Source: Methylobacterium sp. E-045
GTDB taxonomy: Bacteria > Pseudomonadota > Alphaproteobacteria > Rhizobiales > Beijerinckiaceae
NCBI RefSeq assembly: GCF_022829685.1
Contig: NZ_JAKSYE010000094.1
Span: 90,309 to 154,308, forward strand
Reading direction: 5' to 3'
Length of the DNA: 64,000 nt
A program made the position numbers and the translations under genes. The notes under the pieces are model-generated. The model searched no databases. It saw only the letters and a list, made by a program, of their open reading frames with translations, and was not told the DNA's origin. Below are positions 6,463 to 17,877 of this stretch, one piece after another; within the stretch, counting starts at the first letter, position 1; each line of letters begins with the position of its first letter.

Positions 6463-9216
6463 GTGGACCAGGACGATAGCAGCGCGGGAATCGAGTCCGA
6501 TCGTCGTGCAGCCCTCGCGCGCTACGGCATCCTCGATACGGAGGCCGAGGCGGATTTCGACGATATCGTGAAGGCTGCGTCGGCGGCCTGCGATATGCCG
6601 ATCTCCCTGATCTCCCTGCTCGACGGGGACCGGCAATGGTTCAAGGCCGAGACGGGTTTCGGTCAGCGGGAGACCCCGATCTCCTCGTCGATCTGTCGCC
6701 ACGCCGTCCAGGAGCCGGACGCGGTGTTCGTGATTGCCGACACGACCCGCGACGAACGGACCTCCGCGAACCCGTTGGTCACCGGCGACGCGCATGTGCG
6801 CTTCTATGCCGGCGTGCCGCTGCAGACGCCGAAGGGCGTCAACCTCGGCACGCTCTGCGTCCTCGACACCAAACCGAACAGCCTGAGCGCGGCGCAGAGG
6901 CTGATCCTGCAGACGCTGGCCAAGCAGGTGATGGCCCTGCTCGAACTGCGTCGCGCGTTGCAGGACCGGCGCGAGAGCGACCGCCTCAACAAGGCGATCC
7001 TGGAGAGCGCCGTCGATTACGGCATCATCTCCATGGATCTGTCCGGCCGGGTGACGAGCTGGAACACCGGCGCTGAGCGCGTCATCGGCTGGAACGAGGC
7101 CGAGATGCTCGGTGAGCCCGCCCATGTGTTCTTCACGCCCGAGGATATCGAGATCGGCGCGCCCGAGCAGGAGATGGGCGCCGCGCTGCTGCACGGGCGG
7201 GCCAGCGACGAGCGCTGGCACAGGCGCAAGGACGGGACCCTGTTCTGGGGGCTCGGCGAGATGATGCCGCTGAGGAACGAGGACGGGCATCCGGAGGGAT
7301 TCATCAAGATCCTGCGCGACCGCACGGAACAGCGCCTCGCGAACCAGAAGCAGCGGGACGACGCGGAGTTCATGCGCAGCGTCCTCGCCTCGTCGGCCGA
7401 TTGCATCAAGGTGATCGACCTCGACAACCGCCTGACCTTCATGAGTGAGGGCGGAATGCGGGTGATGGAGGTGAGCGACTTCAACGCGATCCAGAACTGT
7501 CCCTGGCCGGATTTCTGGCAGAACGAGGGCAATGCCGACGCTCGCGCGGCCCTCGCCGCCGCCAAGGCCGGGGGGACCGGTCATTTCCAGGGGCAGGCCA
7601 ACACCATGGCGGGCAATCCCCGCTGGTGGGACGTGCAGGTCACCCCGATCCTCGATGCCGAAGGCCGCCCCGAGCGGCTGCTCTCGGTCTCCCGCGACAT
7701 CACCGTCCAGAAGACCGCCGAGCAGCGGATCAGCGCCAGCGAGGCGCGCTGGCGGGGATTGTTCACCAGCATGCAGGAAGGGTTCTTTCTCGGCGAACTC
7801 GTCCGTGATGCGGCCGGGCAGGCCTGCGATTACCGCCTCCTGGAGATCAACCCGGCCTTTGCTAAGCAATCGGGCCTTTCGCAGCAGAGCGTCGGCCGTA
7901 CCATTCGAGACTTCGTTCCCGAGATCGACCAGGGGCTGATCGACCGCTATGCAAGCGTGGTCGATACCGGCGAACCGAGCCTGTTCGAGATCACCGTGCC
8001 CCGCCTCGGTCGGACCTTCGAGGTCCGCGCAGGGCATGAAAGCGGCCAGCGGTTCAGCTGCCTCTTCCTCGACGTCACCGAACGCAAGCAGGGCGAAACC
8101 CGCCGCCTTGCCATCGCAGAGCTCGGCGACCGCCTGCGTGACCTGAGCGACCCGGTGGCGATCGCGTCTGTCGCGGCGGAGATCACGGGCCGGACCCTGG
8201 GACTGTCCCATTCCGGCTACGGAGCCGTGGACCCGGAGCGCGAGACGATCCTCGTCGGTCGGGGGTGGTCGACCCCCGGCCTTCCTCGGCTCGACGGAAC
8301 CCGCGAGTTCCGTGACTTCGGCTCGTGTATCGACGTGTTGAAGGCCGGAACGGCTTTTGTGATCGAGGATGCCGCATCGGATCCGCGCACCGCGTCGGAT
8401 GCAGCTTCGCTGACCGATATCGGCATCCGTTCGCTCGTCGACCTTCCGGTGATGGAGCACGGACGGGTCGTTGCCGTATTCTACGCGGCCAAGGACGTTC
8501 CGCACGCCTGGACCACCGAAGAGACCGGCTTCATTCGCAACATCGCCGACCGGACGCGCGCCGCCATCGCACGGATCGAGGCCGAGGCGCAGCAGCGCGT
8601 GCTCAACCTCGAACTCAGCCACCGCATGAAGAACATGCTGGCGATGGTGCAATCCATCGCCACCCAGACCATGCGGAACGCTACCGATGTCGTGAGCGCC
8701 AAGGATGTGCTGGCGGGGCGCCTGATCGCGCTGGGCAAGTCCCATGACCTGCTGCTGGGCGGGTCGCTCGGCGATACGCCCTTGAAGACGCTGATCGAGA
8801 GTGCCCTGGAGGCTCACAAGGACAAGCCCGACCGTTTCTCCATTCGCGGACCGGCCCTGAACGTGGGCGCCAAGGCCGCGATGTCGCTGGCCCTCATCCT
8901 CCATGAACTCGCGACCAACGCCGCCAAGTACGGCGCCCTCTCCACCGCGAGAGGCAGCGTCGCCATCGTCTGGGAGATATGCCGGAGCAAGGGCGACGGC
9001 GGCGATCAGGTGCTGATGCGCTGGGTCGAAGCCGGAGGGCCGCCGGTCAGTCCGCCCACCCGCACGGGGTTCGGCACACGGTTGATCGGGCGGGGCCTCG
9101 CCGGCAATTTCGGCGGCGAGGTCTCGCTCGATTATCGCACGGCCGGTGTGGTCTGTACGCTCGAGGCGTCGCTCAAAGGTTTGCAGGCCGTGGATACGCC
9201 GCCCGACTTTCGTTAG
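6463..9216 (+). CDS. Multi-sensor HWE-family histidine kinase (GAF-PAS-PAS-PAS-GAF-kinase), GTG start
   Basis: A 917-residue soluble sensor with no membrane helices. An N-terminal GAF domain (about 15-165) is followed by three PAS-type modules (about 175-300, 300-425, 430-545; NTGAERVIGWNEAEML marks the first), a second GAF (about 560-705) and an HWE kinase core. The phospho-acceptor is His720 in LELSHRMKNMLAMVQS, the N-box is LHELATNAAKYG with Asn819, and the family-defining W-x-E is Trp854 (WVEAGG). HWE kinases in alphaproteobacteria often sense light, redox or general stress. No heme, flavin or bilin ligand is obvious. GTG is used, with GGAAGAG upstream. No response regulator follows on the same strand; the convergent kinase/receiver pair may be partners. 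Confidence 0.85.
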   Translation: MDQDDSSAGIESDRRAALARYGILDTEAEADFDDIVKAASAACDMPISLISLLDGDRQWFKAETGFGQRETPISSSICRHAVQEPDAVFVIADTTRDERTSANPLVTGDAHVRFYAGVPLQTPKGVNLGTLCVLDTKPNSLSAAQRLILQTLAKQVMALLELRRALQDRRESDRLNKAILESAVDYGIISMDLSGRVTSWNTGAERVIGWNEAEMLGEPAHVFFTPEDIEIGAPEQEMGAALLHGRASDERWHRRKDGTLFWGLGEMMPLRNEDGHPEGFIKILRDRTEQRLANQKQRDDAEFMRSVLASSADCIKVIDLDNRLTFMSEGGMRVMEVSDFNAIQNCPWPDFWQNEGNADARAALAAAKAGGTGHFQGQANTMAGNPRWWDVQVTPILDAEGRPERLLSVSRDITVQKTAEQRISASEARWRGLFTSMQEGFFLGELVRDAAGQACDYRLLEINPAFAKQSGLSQQSVGRTIRDFVPEIDQGLIDRYASVVDTGEPSLFEITVPRLGRTFEVRAGHESGQRFSCLFLDVTERKQGETRRLAIAELGDRLRDLSDPVAIASVAAEITGRTLGLSHSGYGAVDPERETILVGRGWSTPGLPRLDGTREFRDFGSCIDVLKAGTAFVIEDAASDPRTASDAASLTDIGIRSLVDLPVMEHGRVVAVFYAAKDVPHAWTTEETGFIRNIADRTRAAIARIEAEAQQRVLNLELSHRMKNMLAMVQSIATQTMRNATDVVSAKDVLAGRLIALGKSHDLLLGGSLGDTPLKTLIESALEAHKDKPDRFSIRGPALNVGAKAAMSLALILHELATNAAKYGALSTARGSVAIVWEICRSKGDGGDQVLMRWVEAGGPPVSPPTRTGFGTRLIGRGLAGNFGGEVSLDYRTAGVVCTLEASLKGLQAVDTPPDFR

Positions 9217-9282
9217 GGACCCGCGAGAACCGGAAGGCCGCTTTCCCGAAAAGCCGACTGCCGGTCAGGCAGGGAGCCGGGT

Positions 9283-9741
9283 TCAATCCGCCCGGATCTG
9301 GGCTACGCCGGAATCCTTGGAATTGAGCGCACAGCCGCAGGTGAACACCCTGGTGCCGCTGTCGGATCCCCGCGAGACCGGCTCGCAGGTGAGGAGATGC
9401 CGGAGCTGCGCCTCCAATTGATCCTTCTGATACGGCTTCTGCATCACCGGCACCGTCCGGTAGGCCGGCTCCAGTCCTGCGGAACCGTAGCCCGTGGCGA
9501 ACAGGAACGGAATGCAACGCTCGAACAGCTGATCGGCCACGGGATAGCTGCGCGTCTCGCCGAGATTGACATCGAGGACGGCCACATCGAAATCGCCGGC
9601 CTGAAGTTGCCGCAACGCCTGGTCGAGGCGCATGGCAACCACGACCTCGCAGCTGAGATCCAGCAGCATGTCCTCGACGAGCATCGCCACCAGACTTTCG
9701 TCCTCCACCAGCAGGACGCGGCGCCCCTCCAGAATGCTCAT
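9283..9741 (-). CDS. Single-domain response regulator (CheY-like receiver)
   Basis: A 152-residue receiver with no output domain. The acidic pair is Glu13/Asp14 in LLVEDES, the phosphoacceptor is Asp57 in VAVLDVNL, and the conserved lysine lies in VMQKPYQ. The C-terminal 30 residues (FTCGCALNSKD) carry two cysteines outside the fold. Its ATG overlaps the stop of the kinase gene by ATGA, so the two form a cognate pair. Stand-alone receivers downstream of HWE kinases often act as phosphate sinks or relay proteins. The start at 9741 is fixed by this overlap. Confidence 0.85.
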   Translation of the reverse strand: MSILEGRRVLLVEDESLVAMLVEDMLLDLSCEVVVAMRLDQALRQLQAGDFDVAVLDVNLGETRSYPVADQLFERCIPFLFATGYGSAGLEPAYRTVPVMQKPYQKDQLEAQLRHLLTCEPVSRGSDSGTRVFTCGCALNSKDSGVAQIRAD

Positions 9742-10847
9742 GAGGCCGAACGCCCCGTCACGATATCCTGTCCATGCCACCCCAGCGCGGTCAGCGGGAT
9801 ATCCAGTCGGCAGACGAGTCCGGCCGGTGCGAGATCGAGTACGGCACGACCGTCGAATTCCAGCGGCAATTGCCGCTCGATCAGCCGGGAGCCGAAACCC
9901 TTGCGCGCCGGAGGGACCACGTCCGGGCCGCCCGTCTCCGTCCAGGTGAGAGACAGGTGATCGCGTGAGCCGTCGGACGTCAGCGTCCATGTCACCGCGA
10001 CCCGGCCTTCGGGAACCGAAAGGGCGCCGTATTTTGCGGCATTGGTCATCAGCTCGTGCAACGCCATCGCCAACGTCACGGCGACCTTGGGATGGAGGCG
10101 GGTATCCGGACCGGTGATTCTGAACCGCGTCCCGTCGGTCTCCGCGACCGCATGGGGAGCGATCGCCCGCTCGACGACGCCGACGAGGCTGGCGCTCTCC
10201 CAGTTGGATTCCGTCAGGACATTGTGGGCGTTCGACAAGGCCGTGACACGGGCGTCGAACACGGCACGGGCCGGCTGGTCGGCGACGTTGCGGAAGGTCT
10301 GCGTCGCGATCGACTGGACGGTGGCCAGGGTGTTCTTTACCCGGTGGTTCAACTCGTTCGTCAGCAATTTCTGCCGCTCGGCCGCCGCCTTCTCCTCCGT
10401 GATGTCCCGGACCTCGATGATCGTGCCGATGATCTTGGCGGCATCGTCGCGGATGGGGCTTGCGGTAAAGCCGACGGGATAGAAATGCCCGTCCTTGTGG
10501 ACGAACACCTCCTCGCCGCGTTCCTGGTTGTTCTCGGGGAAGGCCCGGTCGATGGCGCATTCCTCCAAGGGGAACGGACGGCCATCGGGATAGGTATGGT
10601 GGACGATGTCGTGCAGCGGGCAGTCTCGCGCGAGTACCTCTCCGACGCTGAAGCCCGTGAGCAGTTCGGCCGCGCGGTTCATGTAGACGCAGTGCTGCCG
10701 GTCATCCATCAGGAAGATCGCCACCGACGCGTTGTTGAGCACGGCATTCAGGCGGCGCTCGGTCTCGTGGAGCTGCGACCCGCGGCGCAGGGTCGGCAGG
10801 GACATCGAGGCTTCGGCGGAGGAAACGAGTGGCGGCCGGATCGGCAC
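9738..10847 (-). CDS. PAS-HWE histidine kinase
   Basis: Up to 369 residues. One PAS domain (about 28-150; NNASVAIFLMDDRQHCVYMN) ends with the PAC stretch IIEVRDITEEK, followed by an HWE core with His168 in LTNELNHRVKNTLATVQSI, Asn269 in LHELMTNAAKYG and W-x-E at 302-304 (WTETGG). It is cytoplasmic. The longest frame uses GTG at 10847; an ATG at 10805 would start just before the PAS linker, and neither has a strong ribosome site. It is translationally coupled to the receiver gene at 9283-9741. The kinase core closely resembles that of the larger kinase at 6463-9216, suggesting duplication or cross-talk. Confidence 0.84.
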   Translation of the reverse strand: MPIRPPLVSSAEASMSLPTLRRGSQLHETERRLNAVLNNASVAIFLMDDRQHCVYMNRAAELLTGFSVGEVLARDCPLHDIVHHTYPDGRPFPLEECAIDRAFPENNQERGEEVFVHKDGHFYPVGFTASPIRDDAAKIIGTIIEVRDITEEKAAAERQKLLTNELNHRVKNTLATVQSIATQTFRNVADQPARAVFDARVTALSNAHNVLTESNWESASLVGVVERAIAPHAVAETDGTRFRITGPDTRLHPKVAVTLAMALHELMTNAAKYGALSVPEGRVAVTWTLTSDGSRDHLSLTWTETGGPDVVPPARKGFGSRLIERQLPLEFDGRAVLDLAPAGLVCRLDIPLTALGWHGQDIVTGRSAS

Positions 10848-11268
10848 GAGGCAGGCTCTCTGCGAGGATGGGCAGGCACCCGGTGGTGCGATGCAAGATC
10901 TTAGCGGCTTCGATCAGGTCCGGCGAGGAAAGATCGGGCGATCCCCGATATCCTCGAACACCGCCAGGCGAAAGCGTGAGGGGCGAAGGTTTGTTCCGCG
11001 TCACGGACTTCGACGGTTGATCCGGCACCGGATCTGGCGATGGAGCGGGTGCGACGGCGGGACTTTTCCGGGACGTCACAGCGCCGTCGTCCCGGACGAT
11101 CGCGTCGCGACGGTTCCACGTGTCTCATTGAGAGTGGGGTCGATGGACGGATCGGCCTCGCAACGCAGGCCGGGTGGGGGTCGCATCCGGACGGTCGGAC
11201 GCCATGCCGCAAGCGGGGATGAGGATTAGACTCTTGATCGGCATGGGATCCGCCCGAGTTCCGGGCAC
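10848..11268. other. Intergenic region without recognised gene
   Basis: A 421-base gap between divergent genes (kinase on minus, hydrolase fusion on plus). It should contain both promoters. Open frames here are arginine-rich out-of-frame products of GC-rich DNA and match nothing known to me. No terminator hairpin or tRNA is seen. Confidence 0.5.
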
Positions 11269-12717
11269 ATGCCAAATTCTCCCGCCCCCCACACGACGAT
11301 TCCCGACCCATGCACGGTGGTCTGCCTGCATTTCCTTGGGGGAAGCGCTCGGGAATGGGAGCCCGTCGCGGCGTTTCTCGACGGCGTCGCTCGCGTTGTG
11401 GCCCTCGACCTGCCGGGTTTCGGCGATGCGGCCGGCGTATCCGGCTACTCGGTGGAGGCGATGGCGGATCATGTGGCGGCCGGGATCGCCGCTGCCGATC
11501 CCGGCCGCCGCTGGTATCTTGCCGGCCATAGCATGGGTGCGAAGGTCGCCCTGGCCCTCGCCCGGCGCGCCGAGGACGGTGAGCCGGATCTGGCGGGGCT
11601 CGCCGGGTTGGTACTGCTCGGCGGCTCACCGCCGAGCCCCGAGCCGATGTCCGACGACAAGCGGCGGGAGATGATGGAATGGATCTCCGCCGATGCGGAG
11701 ACCCGCCGTCGCAAAGCTGGAGAGTTCATCGACCAGAACACCGGTGCTCCCCTCGGCGAACCGCTTCGGACCCGCGCGGTGGAGGATGTCCTGCGCGCCG
11801 CTCCCGCCGCCTGGACGGCGTGGCTGCGCGACGGCTCCCGCGAGGATTGGAAGCGCCGGATCGGCATCCTGCGCATACCGGCCGTGGTCGTCGGCGGAAC
11901 CGAGGATGCCGATCTCGGCACCCCCGCGCTGAAGGCCCTGACCCTTCCCCACTTGGCCCATGGCCGGCTTGTGACCCTGGACGGTGCGGGACATCTCTTG
12001 CCCCTGGAGCGGCCGGAGGCCGTTGCCCGCCTCATCGGGGGCTTCGTCTCCGAGGAGCCGTTTCAGAAGTCCGAGGCGCCGACTCTGCCGGAGCCCTATC
12101 GCGCGCTGATCGAATCCGACCGGGTGAACGCACGCCTGCGCGCGGCGCTCCTCGCCCGCGCCGAGCCCGACGACCCGGCTTACCAGCCCGGATGTCTCGA
12201 TTCGGTCGAGCTCGCGCAGCTTCGCGCCGTCGTGGACAGGGTGTTGCCGCAGGACGGACGGGGCCGGATCGATATCGCGGCGCGGATCGAGAAGCGGCTC
12301 GCTGCCGGAACCGGAGACGGATGGCGCTTCGCCATGCTGCCGGCGGATGGCGCTGCCTACCGCGCTGCCCTGCGGACCCTGGATGCCGCTGCGCGATCCG
12401 TCCACGGAATGCGCTTCCTGTCCCTCGACGGCGCCGGTCAGGACGCGGTCCTGGAGGCGGTGGCCGCCGGCGAGCCGGGGTCGCACGAGGTGCCGGAGGG
12501 GGGACTCGATGCCGAGGGGATGACCCTGTGGTTTGAGGATCTGCGCAGCGACGCGGTGCGGCTCTATCTCGCCCACCCCGCCAGCCTCGCCCGGATCGGG
12601 TTTTCCGGGATCGGCGCGGGCGGCGACGATGCGCAAACCCTGCCGGGCTTCCTGCGCGTCGGCATCGCCGACCCGGAACCCTGGGAACCCACCGCTCTCG
12701 GGGAGACCGGACGATGA
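11269..12717 (+). CDS. Alpha/beta hydrolase fused to a gluconate-2-dehydrogenase subunit 3-like domain
   Basis: Residues 15-262 are an alpha/beta hydrolase. The nucleophile elbow is GHSMG with Ser88, an oxyanion region is LHFLGG, the acid is probably Asp213 (GGTEDAD), and the catalytic His is 242 (GAGHLLPLE). Residues about 300-420 resemble gluconate 2-dehydrogenase subunit 3 ([12 protein letters not shown], then [15 protein letters not shown]), the small helper of FAD-dependent GMC dehydrogenases. The usual Tat signal of that subunit is absent, so the enzyme is likely cytoplasmic. The stop overlaps the GMC oxidoreductase ATG. The fusion may couple ester or lactone hydrolysis to oxidation of the released alcohol or sugar. 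The substrate is unknown, and the ribosome site at 11269 is weak. Confidence 0.75.
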   Translation: MPNSPAPHTTIPDPCTVVCLHFLGGSAREWEPVAAFLDGVARVVALDLPGFGDAAGVSGYSVEAMADHVAAGIAAADPGRRWYLAGHSMGAKVALALARRAEDGEPDLAGLAGLVLLGGSPPSPEPMSDDKRREMMEWISADAETRRRKAGEFIDQNTGAPLGEPLRTRAVEDVLRAAPAAWTAWLRDGSREDWKRRIGILRIPAVVVGGTEDADLGTPALKALTLPHLAHGRLVTLDGAGHLLPLERPEAVARLIGGFVSEEPFQKSEAPTLPEPYRALIESDRVNARLRAALLARAEPDDPAYQPGCLDSVELAQLRAVVDRVLPQDGRGRIDIAARIEKRLAAGTGDGWRFAMLPADGAAYRAALRTLDAAARSVHGMRFLSLDGAGQDAVLEAVAAGEPGSHEVPEGGLDAEGMTLWFEDLRSDAVRLYLAHPASLARIGFSGIGAGGDDAQTLPGFLRVGIADPEPWEPTALGETGR

Positions 12718-14264
12718 AGCTCGATGCGATGCGTCGCTACGCAACCACCGACACCGTCGATGTCGTCGTCATCGGCACGGGCGCGGGCGGCGCGCCGGTG
12801 CTCGCCCGCCTCGCGGCGGCCGGGCTGAAGGTCGTCGCCCTGGAGGCGGGGCCGAACTTCGATCCCGCGCGGTTCGCCTTCGACGAGACCCTCGCCGACG
12901 AGATCTACTGGACCGAGGAGCGCCTCAGTGGCGGCTCGACGCCGGAGGCGTTCGGCGCAAACAACAGCGGAACCGGTGTCGGCGGCTCCACCCTGCATTG
13001 GGGCGCGTTCACGCCCCGAGCCGACGAGCGCGACCTGCGCCTCTACTCCGAGACCGGGATGGGGGTGGATTGGCCCCTCGATTACGACGACCTGCTGCCG
13101 TTCTACGAGCGCGTCGAGGCGTTCATCGGCGTGTCCGGCCCCGCCGAGTACCCCTGGGATGCGAGCCGGCGCTATCCGCTCTCCCCGGTCCCGCGCAACG
13201 CGCCGGCGATGGCGATGGCGACGGCCTGCGACCGGCTCGGCCTGCGCACCGCGGACTCGCCAGCGGCGGTGGTCTCCCGCGACTTCCCCCAGGAAGGCGG
13301 TGGCCTGCGCCGGGGCTGCATCAACTGCGGCTATTGCCACCAGGGCTGCCGCAACGGCGCCAAGACCAGCATGGACGTCACCTACCTGCCCCATGCCGTC
13401 GCCAACGGCGCGGAAATCCGTCCCGATTGCCGGGTGCATGGGCTCGAACGCGACCGCGAGGGCCGGATCACCGCGGTGATCTACCGGCACGACGGCGTCG
13501 ATCATCGCCAGCGTTGCGCGGCGGTCTATCTCTGCGCGGGAGCCGTGGAGACGCCCCGGCTCCTCCTGCATCTCGGGCTCGCCAACGGCAGCGGTCAGGT
13601 CGGCCGCAACTACATGGGCCATGTGGCGACCCAGGTCTGGGGAACGTTCGAGGCCGAGATGCGGATGAACCGGGGCTATCCCTCCTCGCTCATCAGCGAG
13701 GACATGGTCCGCCCCGAGGATGCGGATTTCGCCGGCGGCTACCTGATGCAGAGTCTGGGCGTCCTGCCCGTCACCTGGGGCAATTCGGTGGCGCGGGGGC
13801 GCGGCCTGTGGGGGCGGGCGCTGACCGAACATCTCCATCGTTACAACCACATGGCGGGCATCGGGATCAACGGCGAGACCCTGCCGTGCGACGCCAACGT
13901 GCTGAGGCTCGCCGACGAGGTGGACGCGTTCGGGATGCGCAAGGCCCGCATCGATTTCGGCTATTCCTCCAACGAGGACCGGCTGAACGTCCATGCGACG
14001 CGGACCATGACGGCGATCTGGGAAGCCGCCGGCGCCACCGACATCTGGGTGCTGGAGCGCGTGGCCCACACGATCGGGACGTGCCGGATGGGCCGGAGCG
14101 GCGACAGCGCCGTGGTCGATCCCGAGGGCCGGAGCTTCGAGATCCCGAACCTCTGGATCAGCGACGGCTCGACCTTCCCGAGCTCATTGGCCGCCAACCC
14201 GGCACTGACCATCATGGCCTTGGCCCTGCGCTCGGCCGAGGCGTTCCTCGGCCGTCCCTCTTGA
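12714..14264 (+). CDS. GMC-family FAD oxidoreductase
   Basis: A 516-residue flavoprotein. The FAD dinucleotide motif GTGAGG is at 21-26, the GMC signature region ([17 protein letters not shown]) follows, and the C-terminal active site has His452 in HTIGTCRMG and Asn495 in [10 protein letters not shown] cysteine cluster NCGYCHQGC at about 202-210 is typical of gluconate/sorbitol-dehydrogenase-like bacterial GMC enzymes. It oxidises an alcohol or sugar. There is no signal peptide. It overlaps the preceding hydrolase/subunit-3 fusion by four bases, and the fused domain is its likely small subunit. A cupin gene follows 70 bases later. Confidence 0.88.
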   Translation: MKLDAMRRYATTDTVDVVVIGTGAGGAPVLARLAAAGLKVVALEAGPNFDPARFAFDETLADEIYWTEERLSGGSTPEAFGANNSGTGVGGSTLHWGAFTPRADERDLRLYSETGMGVDWPLDYDDLLPFYERVEAFIGVSGPAEYPWDASRRYPLSPVPRNAPAMAMATACDRLGLRTADSPAAVVSRDFPQEGGGLRRGCINCGYCHQGCRNGAKTSMDVTYLPHAVANGAEIRPDCRVHGLERDREGRITAVIYRHDGVDHRQRCAAVYLCAGAVETPRLLLHLGLANGSGQVGRNYMGHVATQVWGTFEAEMRMNRGYPSSLISEDMVRPEDADFAGGYLMQSLGVLPVTWGNSVARGRGLWGRALTEHLHRYNHMAGIGINGETLPCDANVLRLADEVDAFGMRKARIDFGYSSNEDRLNVHATRTMTAIWEAAGATDIWVLERVAHTIGTCRMGRSGDSAVVDPEGRSFEIPNLWISDGSTFPSSLAANPALTIMALALRSAEAFLGRPS

Positions 14265-14334
14265 GGGAATTGGGGGGAACGCGACCGCCATTCCCCGGTT
14301 GGATTCACCGCAACGCGACGAGGTTAAAAGCGCC

Positions 14335-14643
14335 ATGACCACGACGATTTCCACGAAGAATGCCCGCGCGGATTCGCATGGCGCAATCGCCCTCGCCAAG
14401 GGTGAACGGGTCGCCATGCGGATGTGGCGTCACGAGCCGCCGACGGACGACAAGCCGAGCGCCAGCCGTCCCTACGAGACCGTGGGCTACGTCATCTCGG
14501 GCCGGGCGGAACTCGTGCTCGGCGGCGAGACGGTGACCCTGGAGCCCGGCGATTCCTGGCTCGTCCCGGCCGGGGCCGAGCACAGCTACACGATCCTCGA
14601 AGAGTTCACGGCGGTCGAGGCCACCGCGCCGCCGGCCGCGTAG
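14335..14643 (+). CDS. Small cupin-domain protein (102 aa)
   Basis: A single cupin barrel. The first conserved motif is replaced by GYVISGRAELVLGGETV, and the second is PGDSWLVPAGAEHSYTI, keeping the Gly, Pro and one His. The N-terminal half contains MRMWRHEPP in place of the usual paired histidines, so metal binding may be weak. The ATG at 14335 has GAGG 12 bases upstream; an earlier in-frame ATG at 14299 is less likely. It is the last gene of the hydrolase fusion/GMC/cupin operon and could isomerise or sense the product, but no function is assigned. A strong terminator follows. Confidence 0.75.
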   Translation: MTTTISTKNARADSHGAIALAKGERVAMRMWRHEPPTDDKPSASRPYETVGYVISGRAELVLGGETVTLEPGDSWLVPAGAEHSYTILEEFTAVEATAPPAA

Positions 14644-14692
14644 CCTTTCATACCCGCCGAACCCAGCGCGGCGATGTGAGACCAGACATGAG

Positions 14693-14724
14693 AAGGGCCG
14701 GATCGATCGCGATCCGGCCCTTTT
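14693..14724. terminator. Strong, probably bidirectional intrinsic terminator
   Basis: AAGGGCCGGATCG (14693-14705), loop ATCG, CGATCCGGCCCTT (14710-14722) is a perfect 13-pair stem followed by TT on the plus strand. It lies between the convergent cupin and SDR genes and can serve both. Confidence 0.88.
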
Positions 14725-14754
14725 CGCTATCCTGTTCTCGAAGGAAGGCCCGCC

Positions 14755-15531
14755 CTACGCGCCGCCCCACTGCATGGTCAAGCCGCCATCCACCACCAGG
14801 GTATGGCCGGTGACGTAATCGGCATCGTCCGAGGCGAGGTAGAGGATCGCCTTGGCGATCTCGTCGGGCTGGCCGGCGCGATGCCACGGAATCCGCTCCA
14901 GGGAGGCTTCGAGCTTCTCGGGGTTCTCGAACCGGTCGCTGGTCATCGGCGTCTCGATGAGGCCGGGGGCAACGTTGTTGACGTTGATCTTGTCTTCCGC
15001 GAGCTCGCGCGACAGGCTGCGGCAGAGCGAGCCGACACCGGCCTTCGACATGCCGTAGGGTGCGCTGTCCGGCGTCGGCAGGTGCTGGGCCACCGACGAG
15101 ACGATGACGATCTTGCCGCGCCCGCCATTGGCCCGGCGCACCTTGATGAAGGCACGGGCGCAGAAGACCGGCCCCATCAGGTTGACGCGCAGGATCTGTT
15201 CGAGCTTGCCGTCGTCCATCTCGGCCACCGGCATGCCGCTCATGGCCTGACCGGCATTGTTGACGAGGATGTCGAGGACGCCGAACTCGGCCGCCACCTT
15301 GGCGAAGGTCGCCTCCACGGACGCCGGGTCGCCGACATCGTCCTGGATCACCAGGCATCTGCGCCCCGCCGCCTCGACCCGGCGCGCGGTCTCGCGTGCG
15401 CCCTCCGCATCGGTGTTGTAGGTGATCGCCACGTCCGCGCCCTCAACCGCGAACAGCTCGGCCGCCGCCTGTCCGATACCGGAATCCGCCCCGGTGATGA
15501 GCGCGCGTTTACCCTGCAGCTTCATGTCCAT
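14755..15531 (-). CDS. Short-chain dehydrogenase/reductase (glucose 1-dehydrogenase-like)
   Basis: A 258-residue classical SDR. The cofactor motif TGADSGIG is at 13-20, NNAG at 91-94, and the catalytic set is Ser146, Tyr159 and Lys163 (YGMSK). The C-terminal region PGLIETPM and VVDGGLTMQWGGA is normal for the family. Asn39/Thr40 after the second strand (AITYNTD) leaves the choice of NAD or NADP open. The likely product is an alcohol/sugar dehydrogenase or 3-oxoacyl reductase; no substrate can be named. ATG codons at 15531 and 15525 are both possible starts. It is transcribed away from pgm with a 130-base gap and may share its promoter. Confidence 0.85.
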   Translation of the reverse strand: MDMKLQGKRALITGADSGIGQAAAELFAVEGADVAITYNTDAEGARETARRVEAAGRRCLVIQDDVGDPASVEATFAKVAAEFGVLDILVNNAGQAMSGMPVAEMDDGKLEQILRVNLMGPVFCARAFIKVRRANGGRGKIVIVSSVAQHLPTPDSAPYGMSKAGVGSLCRSLSRELAEDKINVNNVAPGLIETPMTSDRFENPEKLEASLERIPWHRAGQPDEIAKAILYLASDDADYVTGHTLVVDGGLTMQWGGA

Positions 15532-15661
15532 TCCGTCTGTGCGAGAAGGGGTGCGCGGCCCTCTCGCGGCCGGCGATCACCCGTGTTCTCAGGACAATGG
15601 GCATGGGAAAACGCGGTTCCCGGGGTGCGGCATCGGTGGGGAGGGGCGTCCCTCCCCGGAC

Positions 15662-17347
<1,686 letters not shown>

Positions 17348-17394
17348 TCAACCGCCCAGGGTATGGGAAGGGAGAAAGATTCTCGGGAGCCGCC

Positions 17395-17685
17395 TCATCG
17401 CGCCGCTGCCCCGAGCGCTTTCTCACGGCGCAGAAGTCTGGAGGGCGATGCGACGCCTTCGGCGAAGGAGATCGTCAGGACGGTGATACCCGCCTCGTCG
17501 ATGATCTCGTAGGAGCGGTCCAGGGCATCGCTCAACGTCGCGCCGCCGACGAGCGCATCGGCGACGATCTGCTTGATGCCGATCACGACGTCGTTGCGCA
17601 GTTCGTCCACGGAGTCGAACGCGTCCCCATCCCAGTCGCGATGGAGCCCGTCGCGATCGCGCAGGTTCAGAAAGTACCGCGGCAT
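17395..17685 (-). CDS. DUF6894 family protein (96 aa)
   Basis: The N-terminus MPRYFLNLRDRDGLHRDWDG and the following acidic D-E-L-R-N stretch match the small alphaproteobacterial DUF6894 family, which is often present in many copies in Methylobacterium and Bradyrhizobium. It is soluble, with a mixed alpha/beta pattern and an alanine-rich C-terminal helix. AAGGAGG lies eight bases before the ATG at 17685, making this a well-supported start. The role of the family is unknown. It sits alone between pgm and a Crp/Fnr gene. Confidence 0.8.
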   Translation of the reverse strand: MPRYFLNLRDRDGLHRDWDGDAFDSVDELRNDVVIGIKQIVADALVGGATLSDALDRSYEIIDEAGITVLTISFAEGVASPSRLLRREKALGAAAR

Positions 17686-17877
17686 GCCGACCTCCTTGCC
17701 GTGACGACGCCCTCGGGCACTGCCCGGGACCGCCTCTCGATGCGACCGCGCACGAAACCGGATGGCGATCCTGATCCCGGTGTTGTCTCCGGGTCCGGAA
17801 TGCCTGGGAAATACTCCCGGTCACGGTCGGTTCCCGTTCGGACCACGACGACGCAGCGGGAGCGTTGCGAGAGACGT

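Noticed and set aside
5752..8904. A 1050-codon open frame on the minus strand
   Set aside because: It runs antisense to gmaS and the HWE kinase, whose motifs are clear; long opposite-strand frames are common in GC-rich DNA.
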